Both the position numbers and the translations under genes were made by a program. From Candidatus Symbiopectobacterium sp. NZEC151 (GTDB lineage: Bacteria > Pseudomonadota > Gammaproteobacteria > Enterobacterales > Enterobacteriaceae): a DNA stretch of 64,000 bases. Of this stretch, positions 1 through 14,361 are shown piece by piece (the first letter of the stretch is position 1; each line of letters begins with the position of its first letter). Where the stretch lies: contig NZ_JAGFPE010000007.1 in assembly GCF_025962655.1 (NCBI RefSeq), positions 1 to 64,000 of the forward strand, read 5' to 3'. The notes under the pieces are model-generated. The model searched no databases, had not been told where the DNA came from, and saw only the letters and a list, made by a program, of their open reading frames with translations.

Positions 1-11
1 TGCCGTGTCAG

Positions 12-72
12 TGGAGGCGCAGTATAGACACTTCTCGTGCCCTGACAAGGGCTAATTTCAATTTTATTTCTG
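12..72 (-). promoter_or_regulatory. Ribosomal RNA operon P1-type promoter with UP element
   Basis: On the minus strand a -35 box TTGTCA (positions 48-43) is followed by a 16-base spacer, the -10 box TATACT (26-21) and the GC-rich discriminator GCGCCTCC, with a likely +1 A near position 12. An AT-rich stretch just upstream (about 51-72) resembles the rrn UP element. The layout copies E. coli rrn P1 promoters, and in E. coli hemG lies directly upstream of rrnA. The rRNA operon itself would lie beyond the left edge. Confidence 0.85.
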
Positions 73-111
73 AGTGCGTATTTTTTCGGCATTGCGTACT
101 AAACATCAGCA

Positions 112-651
112 TTAAACGCGTTTTTTTGCGCCAAGCTGAGCAAATTCATGTGCGAAATGCTCAACCTGTTGCCAATCGGTGTATTCAATCTCTTTACTGC
201 TGTCCGTCTCACCGCCGGTCATTCGCATAATAAGCTGAATCATCACCCGATCGAGCCAACCATAGCGCGGGTAGCGCAATGCACCAGCAAACACACCGCA
301 CAGTGCGGGTTGCCACGGTGAGCGCAGCAAAAACTTCCTGGTGTAGGGATTGGTTTGTGCAGTGCGCTTTTCTGGCTTACGAGCGGTCAGATTCACAGAG
401 AAGAAAGCATTTGGCAGACGCTGCAATTCCGCCAAGTGTTGTTTTATAAAGGTGTAGACCTCCGGCTGGAAATGGCCGTAACGCACCGAAGCACCGATCA
501 GAATGCGATCGTAATGCGCGGGTTCGATATGGTCAGCGGCCGTGAGGTTCACCACATCGCACTCTATCTTCCCCTTTAGCACCGTGGCGATATAAGAGGC
601 GATAGCCTTGGTTTGACCATCCTTACTGGAAAAAAGTATCAACGCTTTCAT
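112..651 (-). CDS. hemG: Menaquinone-dependent protoporphyrinogen IX dehydrogenase (HemG)
   Basis: Oxidises protoporphyrinogen IX to protoporphyrin IX in heme synthesis, passing electrons to the quinone pool at the inner membrane. The 179-residue product is a long-chain flavodoxin-like protein, close to the 181 of E. coli. Its first beta strand and phosphate loop, [15 protein letters not shown] (about residues 4-18), would bind FMN. I chose the ATG at 651 because the protein from there aligns with E. coli HemG; an upstream in-frame extension to 735 runs into trkH and looks non-coding. It lies 31 bases after trkH in the same direction and is followed by the rrn promoter. Confidence 0.95.
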   Translation of the reverse strand: MKALILFSSKDGQTKAIASYIATVLKGKIECDVVNLTAADHIEPAHYDRILIGASVRYGHFQPEVYTFIKQHLAELQRLPNAFFSVNLTARKPEKRTAQTNPYTRKFLLRSPWQPALCGVFAGALRYPRYGWLDRVMIQLIMRMTGGETDSSKEIEYTDWQQVEHFAHEFAQLGAKKRV

Positions 652-682
652 AGGACATTGCTCTTTGGCTTTTTGTTTTAGG

Positions 683-2134
683 TTATGCGCGCCAGAACGT
701 AGGCGTAAACAACACCAGCAAGGTAAAGACTTCAAGGCGCCCGAACAGCATGGTTGAAATCAGAATCCATTTCGCAGCGTCATTCATGGTAGTGAAGTTA
801 TCGGCCACTACACCCAATCCTGGCCCCAGATTGTTTAACGTCGCCGTGACAGCGGCAAAAGCAGAAAAATCGTCCACGCCGGTGGCTATAACCGCCAGCA
901 TACTGACAATAAACACCAACGCATAGGCGGAGAAAAAGCCCCACACCGCTTCGAGAATACGTTCCGGCAGCGCACGACGTCCAAGCTTTATAGTATAGAC
1001 CGCGTTAGGGTGCACCAACCGCTTGAGCTCGCGGTGCCCTTGCAAGAACAACAGCAGGATGCGAATCACTTTTAAGCCACCGCCCGTCGACCCTGCGCAC
1101 CCACCGATAAAGGCAGAGCACAGCAGCAAAACGGGCAGGAATAGCGGCCAGGCGGCAAAGCTGCTGGTGGTAAACCCCGCGGTGGTCGCCATGGACACCA
1201 CCTGGAAAAACGCCTGATTTAACGTTTGGATACCGCTGTCGTAGACATTATGGAACCACAGCACCAGTGTGCACACCGCCACCAGCGACAGTTGAACAAA
1301 GATGAACATGCGGAATTCCGGATCGCGCCCGTATACCTTGAGGCTTCTGCCGCTCAGCATGGCGAAGTGCAAACCGTAATTACAGCCGGAAATCAGCAGA
1401 AACACCGCGATGATGGTATTGATGGTGGGGCTGTTGAAATAGCCGATGCTGGCGTCATGGGTTGAAAAGCCACCGATGGCAATGGTGGAAAAGCTGTGCC
1501 CGATAGCATCAAACAGTGACATCCCCGCCGACCACAGTGCTACCGCACAGGCCACGGTGAGCAGCACATAGATCATCCATAACGTTTTCGCGGTTTCCGC
1601 GATGCGCGGCCGCATTTTGTTGTCTTTCAACGGCCCCGGCATCTCAGCGCGGTAGAGCTGCATGCCCCCAACGCCGAGGATAGGCAGAATTGCCACCGCC
1701 AAAACGATGATCCCCATCCCGCCGAACCACTGCAACATCTGCCGGTAAAACAGAATGGCTTTTGGCAGAGAATCCAACCCGACCAGCGTGGTCGCGCCGG
1801 TGGTGGTTAAGCCGGAGAACGATTCGAAAAAGGCATCGGTCACGCTGAGGTTCGGATGTTCAGAGAAGATAAACGGCAGTGCCCCTACGCTACCCAGCAC
1901 GGTCCAAAACAGCACCACAATCAAGAAACCTTCGCGCGAGGCCAGTTCATGCTTGTGTTTACGATTGGGAAACCAGAGCGCGCTGCCAATAAACAGGGCA
2001 ACCAGAAAGGTTTGCGTGAATGCCCGTCCTGCGCCGTCACGATAAATCAGAGCAACCAGGCCAGGGATAAACATGGTCCCGGAAAACAGAATAACCAGTA
2101 ACCCAACAATGCGGGTAATGGCGCGCAGGTGCAT
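683..2134 (-). CDS. trkH: Trk potassium uptake system membrane subunit TrkH
   Basis: Potassium-conducting subunit of the Trk system in the inner membrane, working with the NAD-binding protein TrkA. The 483 residues match the family length. The protein is a run of hydrophobic helices with the expected pore-loop signatures, including [11 protein letters not shown] (about residue 108), [10 protein letters not shown], and the glycine-rich [16 protein letters not shown] before the last membrane pairs. It sits between yigZ and hemG as in E. coli and is probably cotranscribed with them. Confidence 0.96.
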   Translation of the reverse strand: MHLRAITRIVGLLVILFSGTMFIPGLVALIYRDGAGRAFTQTFLVALFIGSALWFPNRKHKHELASREGFLIVVLFWTVLGSVGALPFIFSEHPNLSVTDAFFESFSGLTTTGATTLVGLDSLPKAILFYRQMLQWFGGMGIIVLAVAILPILGVGGMQLYRAEMPGPLKDNKMRPRIAETAKTLWMIYVLLTVACAVALWSAGMSLFDAIGHSFSTIAIGGFSTHDASIGYFNSPTINTIIAVFLLISGCNYGLHFAMLSGRSLKVYGRDPEFRMFIFVQLSLVAVCTLVLWFHNVYDSGIQTLNQAFFQVVSMATTAGFTTSSFAAWPLFLPVLLLCSAFIGGCAGSTGGGLKVIRILLLFLQGHRELKRLVHPNAVYTIKLGRRALPERILEAVWGFFSAYALVFIVSMLAVIATGVDDFSAFAAVTATLNNLGPGLGVVADNFTTMNDAAKWILISTMLFGRLEVFTLLVLFTPTFWRA

Positions 2135-2178
2135 GGAGAAACATCCTTAACGAGTCATCAAACAGCGCTGAATTATTA

Positions 2179-2787
2179 TCATATAATGGATATTTGCAAC
2201 GTTCCCCTGCTTATATCGCGCAAACGGCGCACCGTCTCTTCATAAGCACTGTCAGGGATCGCCACCTGCAACGTCACTTCTGCACCGTAATCACAGCGAT
2301 TCACTTCGCCGCCCATTTGCCGAATCAACGCGCTGACGGGCTCATGTAAGGCATAGTCACATTGTAACCGATACGCCGTGCGCAGCACTTTTTCCAGCGT
2401 CTCCACCTGCTTCAGTGCTTGCTGGACACCGCCACCATACGCTTTGACCAATCCCCCGGTACCCAGCGGGATACCGCCATAGTAACGTACCGAGACAGCA
2501 GTTATCTCACCGATTCCGCTCCCTATCAGCTGCGCCAGCATGGGTTTTCCCGCCGTTCCCGAGGGCTCACCATCATCCGAAAAGCCGAGCTGTTGCGAAT
2601 CATCCGGAGCCCCGGCAACAAAGGCCCAGCAGTGGTGTCCAGCATCAGAATAACGCTCGCGCACCTGCTGCACGTAGGCCTTGGCCGCCGCCACACCGTT
2701 GGTCGGCGCCAGCAGCGTGATAAAGCGGCTCTTTTTTATCTCTTCGCTGACGCTGACTTCACAAGCCGGAATCTTATAACGTTGCAT
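2179..2787 (-). CDS. yigZ: IMPACT-family protein YigZ
   Basis: Member of the YigZ/IMPACT (UPF0029) family, 202 residues against 204-205 in E. coli. The family signature is visible as GHHCWAFVAG followed by DDGEPSGTAGKPML (about residues 50-85). The C-terminal half is the small ferredoxin-like domain usual for the family. The biochemical role is unclear, although links to translation or peptidase function have been proposed because of its constant pairing with pepQ. Its start codon overlaps the pepQ stop by one base (TGATG), which implies translational coupling. Confidence 0.9.
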   Translation of the reverse strand: MQRYKIPACEVSVSEEIKKSRFITLLAPTNGVAAAKAYVQQVRERYSDAGHHCWAFVAGAPDDSQQLGFSDDGEPSGTAGKPMLAQLIGSGIGEITAVSVRYYGGIPLGTGGLVKAYGGGVQQALKQVETLEKVLRTAYRLQCDYALHEPVSALIRQMGGEVNRCDYGAEVTLQVAIPDSAYEETVRRLRDISRGTLQISII

Positions 2788-4118
2788 CAGGCCAGATTCA
2801 GATCCCGCGTCATGTTTTCAACGCGTTTCTCATGGAACACGATATTGTCTTCGATGCGAATCCCACCAAACGGTTTCAGCATGTCGATCTTTTTCCAATC
2901 AATATGCTGGCTGTATTGTCCACTGCGCCACGGCGCCAGCAATGATTCGATAAAATAGATACCCGGCTCTATGGTCAACACCATACGGGGTTGCATAATA
3001 CGCGTGCAGCGCAGGTAGGGATGAGCATCTGGCGCGGCCAGGTGCGTGCCGTGTTCGTCCTGCATGAAACCGCCCACATCGTGCACCTGCAAACCCAGCG
3101 GATGGCCCAACCCGTGCGGCAAGAATACCCCGGTCAGCCCGCTCTCCACCATCGCCTCTTCGCTCATCCCTTGCACCAGGTGATGACGATGCAGCAGTTT
3201 TGCCACGCGCTGATGCATCTGAATATGGTAGTCGGTATAGCGCACGCCGACCCGCATAGACTCAATCAGCGCCTGCTGTTCCTGATTCAAATCCTTGATG
3301 AGCTGCGCAAACAGGTGATCGCTTTGCGCGGAATAGGTGCGGGTCAGGTCGGCGGCATAGCCATGATATTCCGCCCCGGCGTCAATCAGGAAACTGCGAA
3401 CCTCTGACGGTACCCGCTGCTCAAGCTGGGTATAGTGCAGCACCGCGGAGTGCTGATTGAGCGCGACGATATTGTCATACGGCACATCGGTATCCCGATG
3501 ACCTGTCGCCGTCAGATAGGCCTGATTGATATCGAACTCGCTCATGCCGGACAAAAAAGCTTCATGCGCGGCACGGTGCCCGACCACCGCCGTTTTCTGC
3601 GCTTCACGCATACAGAACAGTTCGTAGTCGGTTTTATAGGCCCGATGGTAGTGCAGATAATCCAGTACGGATTTCGGGTTGATATGTTGCGGAGCAATGC
3701 CCAGAGACAGCGCACGTTCAGGCACGTAGCCAAGATAGGCCACACGCTCGCGCGCCGCAGGCAGCAGCGAACCAATATCGTCCACCTTGCGCAACACATT
3801 CACGTCAATGTCTTTGGTCCAGAAGCTCTCCGGCAATGGCGCAACGTTATGCCAGTAATCGACCGGAGAATAGAACCACAACCGGGGTTTGTTAACGCCG
3901 TCTACCCATAGCCAGCAATGGGGCACGTGGGTCACCGGAACCCAGGCTTTAAACTGAGGGTTAACCTTGAAGGGGTATTCCTGATCGTCCAGAAAACGCG
4001 TCAGGGGCTCCCCGGAATGAATTAACACCGCATCAAGCTGATGCTGCGTCAGTACGTTTTGCGCGTGCTGTTGCATCGTCGCCAGATGCTGGTGGAACAA
4101 AGATGCCAGCTTTTCCAT
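2787..4118 (-). CDS. pepQ: Xaa-Pro dipeptidase (prolidase) PepQ
   Basis: Cytoplasmic metallopeptidase that cleaves dipeptides with a C-terminal proline. It is 443 residues, identical in length to E. coli PepQ, when started at the ATG at 4118 ([12 protein letters not shown]). A longer frame to 4142 adds eight unlikely residues. The pita-bread M24B fold shows its dinuclear metal ligands in [38 protein letters not shown] and GIRIEDN. It is divergent from fadB across a 183-base region and heads the pepQ-yigZ-trkH-hemG run. Confidence 0.96.
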   Translation of the reverse strand: MEKLASLFHQHLATMQQHAQNVLTQHQLDAVLIHSGEPLTRFLDDQEYPFKVNPQFKAWVPVTHVPHCWLWVDGVNKPRLWFYSPVDYWHNVAPLPESFWTKDIDVNVLRKVDDIGSLLPAARERVAYLGYVPERALSLGIAPQHINPKSVLDYLHYHRAYKTDYELFCMREAQKTAVVGHRAAHEAFLSGMSEFDINQAYLTATGHRDTDVPYDNIVALNQHSAVLHYTQLEQRVPSEVRSFLIDAGAEYHGYAADLTRTYSAQSDHLFAQLIKDLNQEQQALIESMRVGVRYTDYHIQMHQRVAKLLHRHHLVQGMSEEAMVESGLTGVFLPHGLGHPLGLQVHDVGGFMQDEHGTHLAAPDAHPYLRCTRIMQPRMVLTIEPGIYFIESLLAPWRSGQYSQHIDWKKIDMLKPFGGIRIEDNIVFHEKRVENMTRDLNLA

Positions 4119-4259
4119 GAAGATCCTCATTAACCACAGCAAGATACGCTCAGTGTATCACAGTGATCGCAGGAGGGTAGCGGCGAGCGCTTTGTGATCG
4201 AAATGGCAAATAATTAATCTTTTATTTGCATTTATTTAACATTCGACCACAATCCACTC

Positions 4260-4276
4260 ATCTGGTCGTACCAGAT
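4260..4276. promoter_or_regulatory. FadR operator upstream of fadBA
   Basis: The 17-base dyad ATCTGGTCGTACCAGAT lies 25 bases before the fadB start. It matches the reverse complement of the known E. coli fadBA FadR operator as I recall it, so FadR repression relieved by long-chain acyl-CoA is expected. Confidence 0.85.
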
Positions 4277-4301
4277 CATTATACGGTTTCTGGAGATCGC
4301 T

Positions 4302-7666
<3,365 letters not shown>

Positions 7667-7678
7667 TTTGCCAACGCG

Positions 7679-7707
7679 CACGTCGGAGCGGTTATCTCTC
7701 CGGCGTG
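7679..7707. terminator. GC-rich hairpin between fadA and the convergent regulator gene
   Basis: Ten-base arms CACGTCGGAG and CTCCGGCGTG pair with one mismatch around a nine-base loop. There is no T tract. It lies between convergent stop codons, so a bidirectional terminator is possible but unproven. Confidence 0.35.
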
Positions 7708-7723
7708 GCGCGGAGCACATTCA

Positions 7724-8746
7724 CTAGGCGGAATCGCGCTCAATCAGGGTAAAACCGATATCGATAATCGGGCTTTCCGTGCTTTTTCCTTCAATCTTGT
7801 CAGCAAGCAGCGTGGCAGCCTCTTTGCCCATCTTCCAACTGTCGACGCCCAGCGTTGAGATCGACGGCACGTTATGCGCCGCAAACGCCAAATCGCCGAA
7901 TCCCATGACGGCCAGTTGCTGCGGCACCGCTACGCCTTGCGCTGTCGCTTCCATGATCGCGCCCTGCGCCAGGGTATCAGAGCTACAGACTATTGCCTCC
8001 AACGGCTCGCCTTGCGCCAATAGCTGGCGTAGCCCACTGCGCCCCGCCGCCATCGAGGCGGGTAACGGCACAATGATTTCACTCAGCGCGCAGTCGGCTT
8101 GGCGCGCTAAGGCATCATATAAACCGTTTTTTCGCTGCGCCGCACGCCGATCCGCGGCCCAAATCAAACCGAAACGCCGATGGCCTTTACCCAGCAGATA
8201 GTCTCCTGCGGCAAAGCCAATCTTCTCATGGGAAAAGCCAATCAGCATATCCAGCGGGGTTGGCGTCAAATCCCAAATCTCGACCACCGGAATCTGCGCA
8301 TTGAGGATGATTTTGCGCAATTCCGGCGTGTGATGAATACCGGTCAACACCACCCCATCAGGGCGACGTGACAATAATGTGGCCACAATTTCCGCTTCTG
8401 TTTCATCGGAATATCCCGCCACACACAGCAGCATATGATAGCCGCGCGCGTCCAGCTCATCGCTGATAGCCTGAATGGTATCGACAAACATGGCGTTGTT
8501 GATCTGCGGCACCACCACGGCAATAAGCTTGCTGCGGCGAGAGGCCAACCCTCCGGCCAGCAGATTGGGGATATAGCCGGTAATGCGCACCGCCTCCATC
8601 ACCTTGTCGATGGTTGCCGCCTTCACCAGCTTGGGCGTGTTCAACGCCCGGCTTACCGTCATTGGCGACAGCCCAGATGCTCTGGCGACATCCTCGAGTG
8701 TGGGCGTACGCGGTTGGCTACCCTTGGCGCGTTTATCGCTTTTCAA
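7724..8746 (-). CDS. LacI-family transcriptional regulator, GntR (gluconate repressor)-like
   Basis: DNA-binding repressor of 340 residues. The N-terminal helix-turn-helix (about residues 16-40, TLEDVARASGLSPMTVSRAL) and hinge are of LacI type, followed by a periplasmic-binding-protein-like effector domain. Features such as YIPNLLAGGLA, VLTGIHHTPE, IPVVEIWD and DIGFTL near the end resemble the gluconate repressor GntR more than LacI or GalR. It is divergent from the talarate/galactarate dehydratase gene and the two share a 294-base region with two palindromic operators. It therefore most likely represses that gene and itself in response to an acid sugar; the effector is inferred. Confidence 0.85.
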   Translation of the reverse strand: MKSDKRAKGSQPRTPTLEDVARASGLSPMTVSRALNTPKLVKAATIDKVMEAVRITGYIPNLLAGGLASRRSKLIAVVVPQINNAMFVDTIQAISDELDARGYHMLLCVAGYSDETEAEIVATLLSRRPDGVVLTGIHHTPELRKIILNAQIPVVEIWDLTPTPLDMLIGFSHEKIGFAAGDYLLGKGHRRFGLIWAADRRAAQRKNGLYDALARQADCALSEIIVPLPASMAAGRSGLRQLLAQGEPLEAIVCSSDTLAQGAIMEATAQGVAVPQQLAVMGFGDLAFAAHNVPSISTLGVDSWKMGKEAATLLADKIEGKSTESPIIDIGFTLIERDSA

Positions 8747-8850
8747 TGACGTGTTTCCTTATCAACGGTCAGACTTCCGGCGTTGGCATTATCCTGAATA
8801 GTGGAACGGTTTTCCACTCACCTGCCCGGTAGGCAGGATCTTTTCCATAA

Positions 8851-8868
8851 AATGATTGCGCTATCATT
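8851..8868. promoter_or_regulatory. Operator O1 for the GntR-like repressor
   Basis: The 18-base dyad AATGATTGCGCTATCATT has a GCGC centre, as is usual for LacI-family operators. It lies 105 bases upstream of the regulator start, and its half-sites recur in the second operator at 9005-9022. Confidence 0.7.
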
Positions 8869-9004
8869 TAAACGATGCCCGTAATATCAATACCAACGCC
8901 CCCCTCACAACCCACAGGCTATTACACAGCGACATTGCTTAATTTGTGATCCATTATACAAAAACAGCGCGTAATAATAGCGCCGACAACAGGTTCGATC
9001 TAAA

Positions 9005-9022
9005 AATGTTAGCGCAATCATT
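9005..9022. promoter_or_regulatory. Operator O2 for the GntR-like repressor
   Basis: AATGTTAGCGCAATCATT is a second copy of the dyad at 8851-8868 with the same GCGC centre. It ends 18 bases before the dehydratase ATG, where a bound repressor would block initiation. The centre-to-centre distance of 154 bases would allow a repression loop. The ATGTTA half resembles known GntR half-sites. Confidence 0.7.
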
Positions 9023-9040
9023 TTATTTCAGGATGCCATC

Positions 9041-10228
9041 ATGACCCTACACGCCAATTCAGATGCCGTAAGCTACGCCAAAACTGCACACACCCCGACA
9101 GCAGCCGAGACAGGGGATCGTATTGAACAGGTGAAGATCTCCTTAGCCTTTTTACCGCTGGCAACCCCGGTGAGTGATGCCAAAGTGCTGACGGGACGCC
9201 AAAAGCCATTAACGGAAGTCGCAATCATATTTGCTGAAATCCGCACCCGGGATGGCTTTGAGGGCGTAGGCTTCAGCTACTCCAAACGCGCGGGGGGTCA
9301 GGGTATTTACGCGCATGCCAAGGAAATTGCCGATAATCTGCTCGGCGAAGACCCTAACGATATCGACAAAATCTACACCAAACTGCTGTGGGCCGGTGCT
9401 TCCGTAGGGCGCAGCGGGATGGCGGTACAGGCGATCTCCCCGATTGATATTGCGCTGTGGGACATGAAGGCCAAACGCGCCAAATTACCGCTGGCCAAGC
9501 TACTGGGCGCACATCGCGATTCGGTGCAGTGCTATAACACCTCGGGCGGTTTCCTGCATACGCCGCTCGATCAGGTGCTAAAAAACGTGGTGATTTCCCG
9601 CGAAAATGGCATTGGCGGCATTAAAATCAAAGTCGGCCAGCCGAATACCGCCGAGGATATTCGTCGCCTCACCGCCGTGCGTCAGGCGTTGGGCGATGAC
9701 TTCCCGTTAATGGTCGATGCCAACCAGCAATGGGATCGTGAAACGGCCATCCGTATGGGCAGGAAAATGGAGGCGTTCAATCTGGTGTGGATTGAGGAAC
9801 CGCTGGATGCTTATGACGTAGAGGGCCATGCGGCGCTGGCAACCGCGCTGGACACCCCGATCGCCACCGGCGAAATGCTGACCAGCTTCCGAGAACACGA
9901 GCAACTGATCCTCGGCAACGCCTGCGACTTCGTCCAGCCAGACGCACCACGCGTTGGCGGCGTGACGCCGTTTTTGAAAATCATGGATCTGGCGGCCAAA
10001 CACGGTAAGAAACTGGCACCGCACTTCGCGATGGAAGTGCACCTGCACCTCGCCGCTGCCTACCCTATCGAGCCCTGGCTGGAACACTTTGAATGGCTGA
10101 ATCCGCTATTTAACGAACAGCTTGAACTGCGCGATGGCCGGATGTGGGTCTCTGACCGTGCGGGGTTGGGCTTCACCATCAGCGAACAGGCGCGGCGCTG
10201 GACGGTACAAACCTGTGAATTCAAGTAA
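9041..10228 (+). CDS. L-talarate/galactarate dehydratase (enolase superfamily)
   Basis: Dehydrates L-talarate or galactarate to 5-keto-4-deoxy-D-glucarate. The 395 residues align almost throughout with Salmonella TalrD/GalrD (398 residues). The mandelate racemase-type barrel keeps every catalytic position with the same numbering: Lys195 and Lys197 in GGIKIKVGQ, metal ligands Asp226, Glu252 and Glu278, and His328 in APHFAMEVH. No aldarate transporter, aldolase or kinase is adjacent, so the downstream pathway must be encoded elsewhere. It is inserted with its regulator between fadA and fre, which are neighbours in E. coli. A strong terminator follows. Confidence 0.93.
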   Translation: MTLHANSDAVSYAKTAHTPTAAETGDRIEQVKISLAFLPLATPVSDAKVLTGRQKPLTEVAIIFAEIRTRDGFEGVGFSYSKRAGGQGIYAHAKEIADNLLGEDPNDIDKIYTKLLWAGASVGRSGMAVQAISPIDIALWDMKAKRAKLPLAKLLGAHRDSVQCYNTSGGFLHTPLDQVLKNVVISRENGIGGIKIKVGQPNTAEDIRRLTAVRQALGDDFPLMVDANQQWDRETAIRMGRKMEAFNLVWIEEPLDAYDVEGHAALATALDTPIATGEMLTSFREHEQLILGNACDFVQPDAPRVGGVTPFLKIMDLAAKHGKKLAPHFAMEVHLHLAAAYPIEPWLEHFEWLNPLFNEQLELRDGRMWVSDRAGLGFTISEQARRWTVQTCEFK

Positions 10229-10305
10229 TCGGTAGCGCATCACGTTGCGGCTGGTGCGGGTCTGCCTGGTCACAACGCAAGATGCTTTGGTGCACCTTTG
10301 GCACA

Positions 10306-10355
10306 CGTGCTGTTTCCACCCGTTGATGAACTCCGTCGGAAACAGCACGTTTTTT
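10306..10355 (+). terminator. Intrinsic terminator after the dehydratase gene
   Basis: A perfect 12-base stem (CGTGCTGTTTCC at 10306-10317 with GGAAACAGCACG at 10338-10349) is followed by six Ts. It ends just before the convergent fre stop. Confidence 0.88.
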
Positions 10356-10362
10356 AAGACAC

Positions 10363-11064
10363 TTAAATGAAGGAGAAGGCGTCGCTATACAGGTGGTCAA
10401 TCAGCGCACCGCGCTCGTTACAGAAGCGCTCGCGAGCAATTTTAGCCATTTCAAAGCGACCGGCGATATAGATATCGTGGCCTGACAGTGTGCCGTAATC
10501 CTGTAATACCGCACTGAGCACCGTACCCGTTCTGCCGTGCCACTCCTGTTCCGGTTGCTCAACCACAGGAATAACCTGCAAATGAGCATATTGGCTCGCC
10601 AGCGTCTGTAGCTCGTTCAAATCATACAGGTGCTTAATCTCCCGGCCACCCCAGTAAATCGCGACTTCGCGCTCGGGTTGATGCGCCAGCACCGTCAGCA
10701 GGATAGAGCGCGCATAAGAGAACCCCGTACCGCCCGCAATCAGGATCAGCGGACGATCGCTCTCTTCGCGCAGCCAGGCCTCACCGTGGGGGATATCCAC
10801 CGTCAGCGCGCGCTCTTTCAGAATACGATCCATCACCGCCATCGCATACAAGTTCAGCTCTGAGGCCCCCACGTGCAGTTCGATAAACTGCTGTTCCATC
10901 GGCGTTGATGCCATCGAGAACGGGCGCTTATCACGCTCATCCATTACCACCATCAAATACTGACCGGCACGGAAAGAGAAAGGGGCTTCCGGCAACAAAC
11001 GTACCCGATAAACCGTATCCGTTATCGCCTCTACGGATGTCACTTTACAGCTCAATGTTGTCAT
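10363..11064 (-). CDS. fre: NAD(P)H-flavin reductase Fre
   Basis: Reduces free riboflavin, FMN or FAD with NAD(P)H and supplies reduced flavin to cytoplasmic processes. The 233 residues match E. coli. The flavin-binding segment is RPFSMAS (about residues 46-52). The pyridine-nucleotide site is [13 protein letters not shown] (about 110-122), and the C-terminal segment ends in the usual aromatic DAFSFI. The neighbour ubiD needs prenylated FMN made from reduced FMN, which may explain this conserved pairing. Confidence 0.96.
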   Translation of the reverse strand: MTTLSCKVTSVEAITDTVYRVRLLPEAPFSFRAGQYLMVVMDERDKRPFSMASTPMEQQFIELHVGASELNLYAMAVMDRILKERALTVDIPHGEAWLREESDRPLILIAGGTGFSYARSILLTVLAHQPEREVAIYWGGREIKHLYDLNELQTLASQYAHLQVIPVVEQPEQEWHGRTGTVLSAVLQDYGTLSGHDIYIAGRFEMAKIARERFCNERGALIDHLYSDAFSFI

Positions 11065-11118
11065 GCATTCCCTCTAAGGGTGATAAAAGCAAAACGAATA
11101 ACAGCGGCACACCCTACA

Positions 11119-12606
11119 TCAAGCACGCGGCGGGCTGTCGTTAAAAATGGCAAGCTCATCCCAGATAGCATCGATACGGGCACACACCTCAGGATCTTTC
11201 TTGATGGGGTGCCCCCACTCGCGCTGAGTTTCGCCGGGCCACTTATTGGTGGCATCCAGTCCCATTTTGGAACCCAGCCCCGACACCGGCGACGCGAAAT
11301 CCAGATAGTCTATCGGCGTATTTTCCATCAGTACCGTATCCCGTGCCGGGTCCATACGGGTGGTAATGGCCCAGATCACATCTTTCCAGTCACGGGCATT
11401 GATGTCGTCATCGCAGACAATGACAAACTTGGTATACATAAACTGGCGCAGGAAAGACCATACGCCCATCATCACCCGTTTGGCATGACCCGCGTACTGT
11501 TTTTTCATAGTGACTACCGCCAGACGATAGGAGCACCCTTCGGGCGGCAGGTAAAAATCGACAATTTCCGGGAACTGCTTTTGCAAAATCGGCACGAACA
11601 CTTCATTCAACGCCACCCCCAACACAGCAGGCTCATCGGGCGGACGTCCGGTATAGGTTGAGTGGTAAATGGCATCCTGACGCTGCGTGACATGCGTGAC
11701 GGTAAACACCGGGAAGTTGTCAACTTCATTGTAATAGCCGGTGTGATCGCCATACGGCCCTTCCGCCGCCATTTCGCCCGGTTCAATGTACCCTTCCAGC
11801 ACAATTTCCGCGCTGGCGGGCACTTCCAAATCGTTGGAGAGGCATTTCACCACTTCGGTTTTATAACCGCGCAGCAGCCCGGCAAAGGCGTATTCGGAAA
11901 GCGTATCTGGCACCGGCGTTACCGCACCAAGGATAGTCGCCGGATCGGCACCGAGCGCGACAGACACCGGGAAGCGTTGACCGGGGTTTTCCTGACACCA
12001 CTCCTGGAAATCCAACGCGCCGCCGCGATGAGATAACCACCGCATGATCAGCTTGTTTTTACCGAGCACCTGCTGGCGATAAATACCGATATTCTGACGC
12101 GCCTTGTGCGGCCCGCGCGTAACCGTTAAGCCCCAGGTGATCAAGGGTGCGGCGTCTTCCGGCCAGCACTGCATCACAGGAATACGGGTCAGATCGACGT
12201 CTTCCCCTGACCAAACCTGCTCCTGGCAAGGCGCCGATGACAGCCGTTTGGTGGGCATATTGAGCACCTGACGGAATTTGGGCATGTTTTCCATCAGGTC
12301 GCGGAATCCTTTGGGCGGCTCAGGCTCTTTCAAAAAGGCCAGCAGCTTGCCGACATCACGCAGCGCCGCCACGCTATCCTGTCCCATGCCCATTGCCACC
12401 CGCTCCGGGGTGCCGAACAGGTTGCACAGCACAGGCATGGTATAACCGGTGGGATTTTCAAACAGCAACGCCGGACCACCCGCACGCAGCGTTCTGTCGG
12501 CAATCTCCGTCATTTCCAAATGGGGGCTGACAGGGTGGCGAATGCGTTTCAGTTCTCCCTTCTGTTCCAGAAGCGCGAGAAATTCACGTAAATCACGATA
12601 TTTCAT
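11119..12606 (-). CDS. ubiD: 3-octaprenyl-4-hydroxybenzoate decarboxylase UbiD
   Basis: Prenyl-FMN-dependent decarboxylase of the aerobic ubiquinone pathway. It is 495 residues from the ATG at 12606 ([14 protein letters not shown]); E. coli has 497. A longer frame to 12657 adds 17 residues that the family lacks. The cofactor and active-site region is visible in [13 protein letters not shown] (about 276-288) and the C-terminal [13 protein letters not shown]. It is divergent from rfaH across 147 bases. Confidence 0.96.
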   Translation of the reverse strand: MKYRDLREFLALLEQKGELKRIRHPVSPHLEMTEIADRTLRAGGPALLFENPTGYTMPVLCNLFGTPERVAMGMGQDSVAALRDVGKLLAFLKEPEPPKGFRDLMENMPKFRQVLNMPTKRLSSAPCQEQVWSGEDVDLTRIPVMQCWPEDAAPLITWGLTVTRGPHKARQNIGIYRQQVLGKNKLIMRWLSHRGGALDFQEWCQENPGQRFPVSVALGADPATILGAVTPVPDTLSEYAFAGLLRGYKTEVVKCLSNDLEVPASAEIVLEGYIEPGEMAAEGPYGDHTGYYNEVDNFPVFTVTHVTQRQDAIYHSTYTGRPPDEPAVLGVALNEVFVPILQKQFPEIVDFYLPPEGCSYRLAVVTMKKQYAGHAKRVMMGVWSFLRQFMYTKFVIVCDDDINARDWKDVIWAITTRMDPARDTVLMENTPIDYLDFASPVSGLGSKMGLDATNKWPGETQREWGHPIKKDPEVCARIDAIWDELAIFNDSPPRA

Positions 12607-12753
12607 GCTGATTGTCAATGCAGTCTGGGAAAACGACATTATAAGGTTTCTTGCCAATTCTGTCGCTTCTTCGTGCCGCTATTTATCCGCACAGGGTTTT
12701 GTTATGCTTCCCGGCAATGTTCATCGACTGACAGATCATCGACACAACACATT

Positions 12754-13242
12754 ATGGAAGCCTGGTATTTATTGTATTGCAAACGTGGGCAGCTGCTGCG
12801 TGCCAAGGAACACCTTGAACGCCAGGCCGTTAACTGCCTGAGCCCGATGATCAAAATGGAAAAAGTCGTGCGGGGAAAACGCGCGGAAGTCAGCGAGCCA
12901 CTGTTTCCCAACTACCTGTTTATTGAGTTCGATCCCGAACGCATCCATACCACCACGATTGCTGCGACACGGGGCGTCAGCCATTTTATCCGTTTCGGCG
13001 CTCTGCCTGCCGTCATCCCCGTGAGCGTGATTACCGAACTGGCGCAACACCCGGTGCAGATAATTCACGATCCACAAACGCCGTATCCTGGGGACACCGT
13101 GCTGATTACCGAAGGGGTGTTTACCGGACTACAGGCGATTTACAGTGAACCTGATGGTGAAGCCCGCTCCATGCTGCTGCTCAATTTTCTCAACAAGCAG
13201 GTGCCGCAAAGCCTCGATAATCGCCAATTCAAGAAGCTATAG
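12754..13242 (+). CDS. rfaH: Transcription antitermination factor RfaH
   Basis: NusG paralogue that joins RNA polymerase paused at an ops element and allows it to read through long, poorly translated virulence and surface-polymer operons. It is 162 residues from the ATG at 12754, exactly the E. coli length. The NGN domain begins [20 protein letters not shown] and contains [14 protein letters not shown]. The C-terminal KOW segment follows a linker near residue 100. Its likely target in this window is the ops element at 50597-50608 in front of waaQ. Confidence 0.96.
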   Translation: MEAWYLLYCKRGQLLRAKEHLERQAVNCLSPMIKMEKVVRGKRAEVSEPLFPNYLFIEFDPERIHTTTIAATRGVSHFIRFGALPAVIPVSVITELAQHPVQIIHDPQTPYPGDTVLITEGVFTGLQAIYSEPDGEARSMLLLNFLNKQVPQSLDNRQFKKL

Positions 13243-13266
13243 TCCGCCGTACCTGATAAAAGAAAC

Positions 13267-13294
13267 GCCGCCGGTGAGAACACTCACGGGCGGC
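13267..13294. terminator. Hairpin between convergent rfaH and hemB
   Basis: GCCGCC(G)GTGAG and CTCAC(G)GGCGGC pair around AACA with one internal mismatch. It lies between the two stop codons. There is no clear T tract. Confidence 0.45.
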
Positions 13295-13323
13295 AAACGG
13301 ATAGGGCTGAACGGAGGAGACGA

Positions 13324-14361
<1,038 letters not shown>

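Noticed and set aside
1023-1465. Open frames opposite trkH and, similarly, long antisense frames across fadB, metE and ppc
   Set aside because: They are shadows of conserved genes, with no recognisable motif and no ribosome site.
8941-8965. CRP site in the regulator-dehydratase region (TGTGATCCATTATACA)
   Set aside because: Only the left half fits; the right half has three of five matches, so support is too weak to list as a feature.
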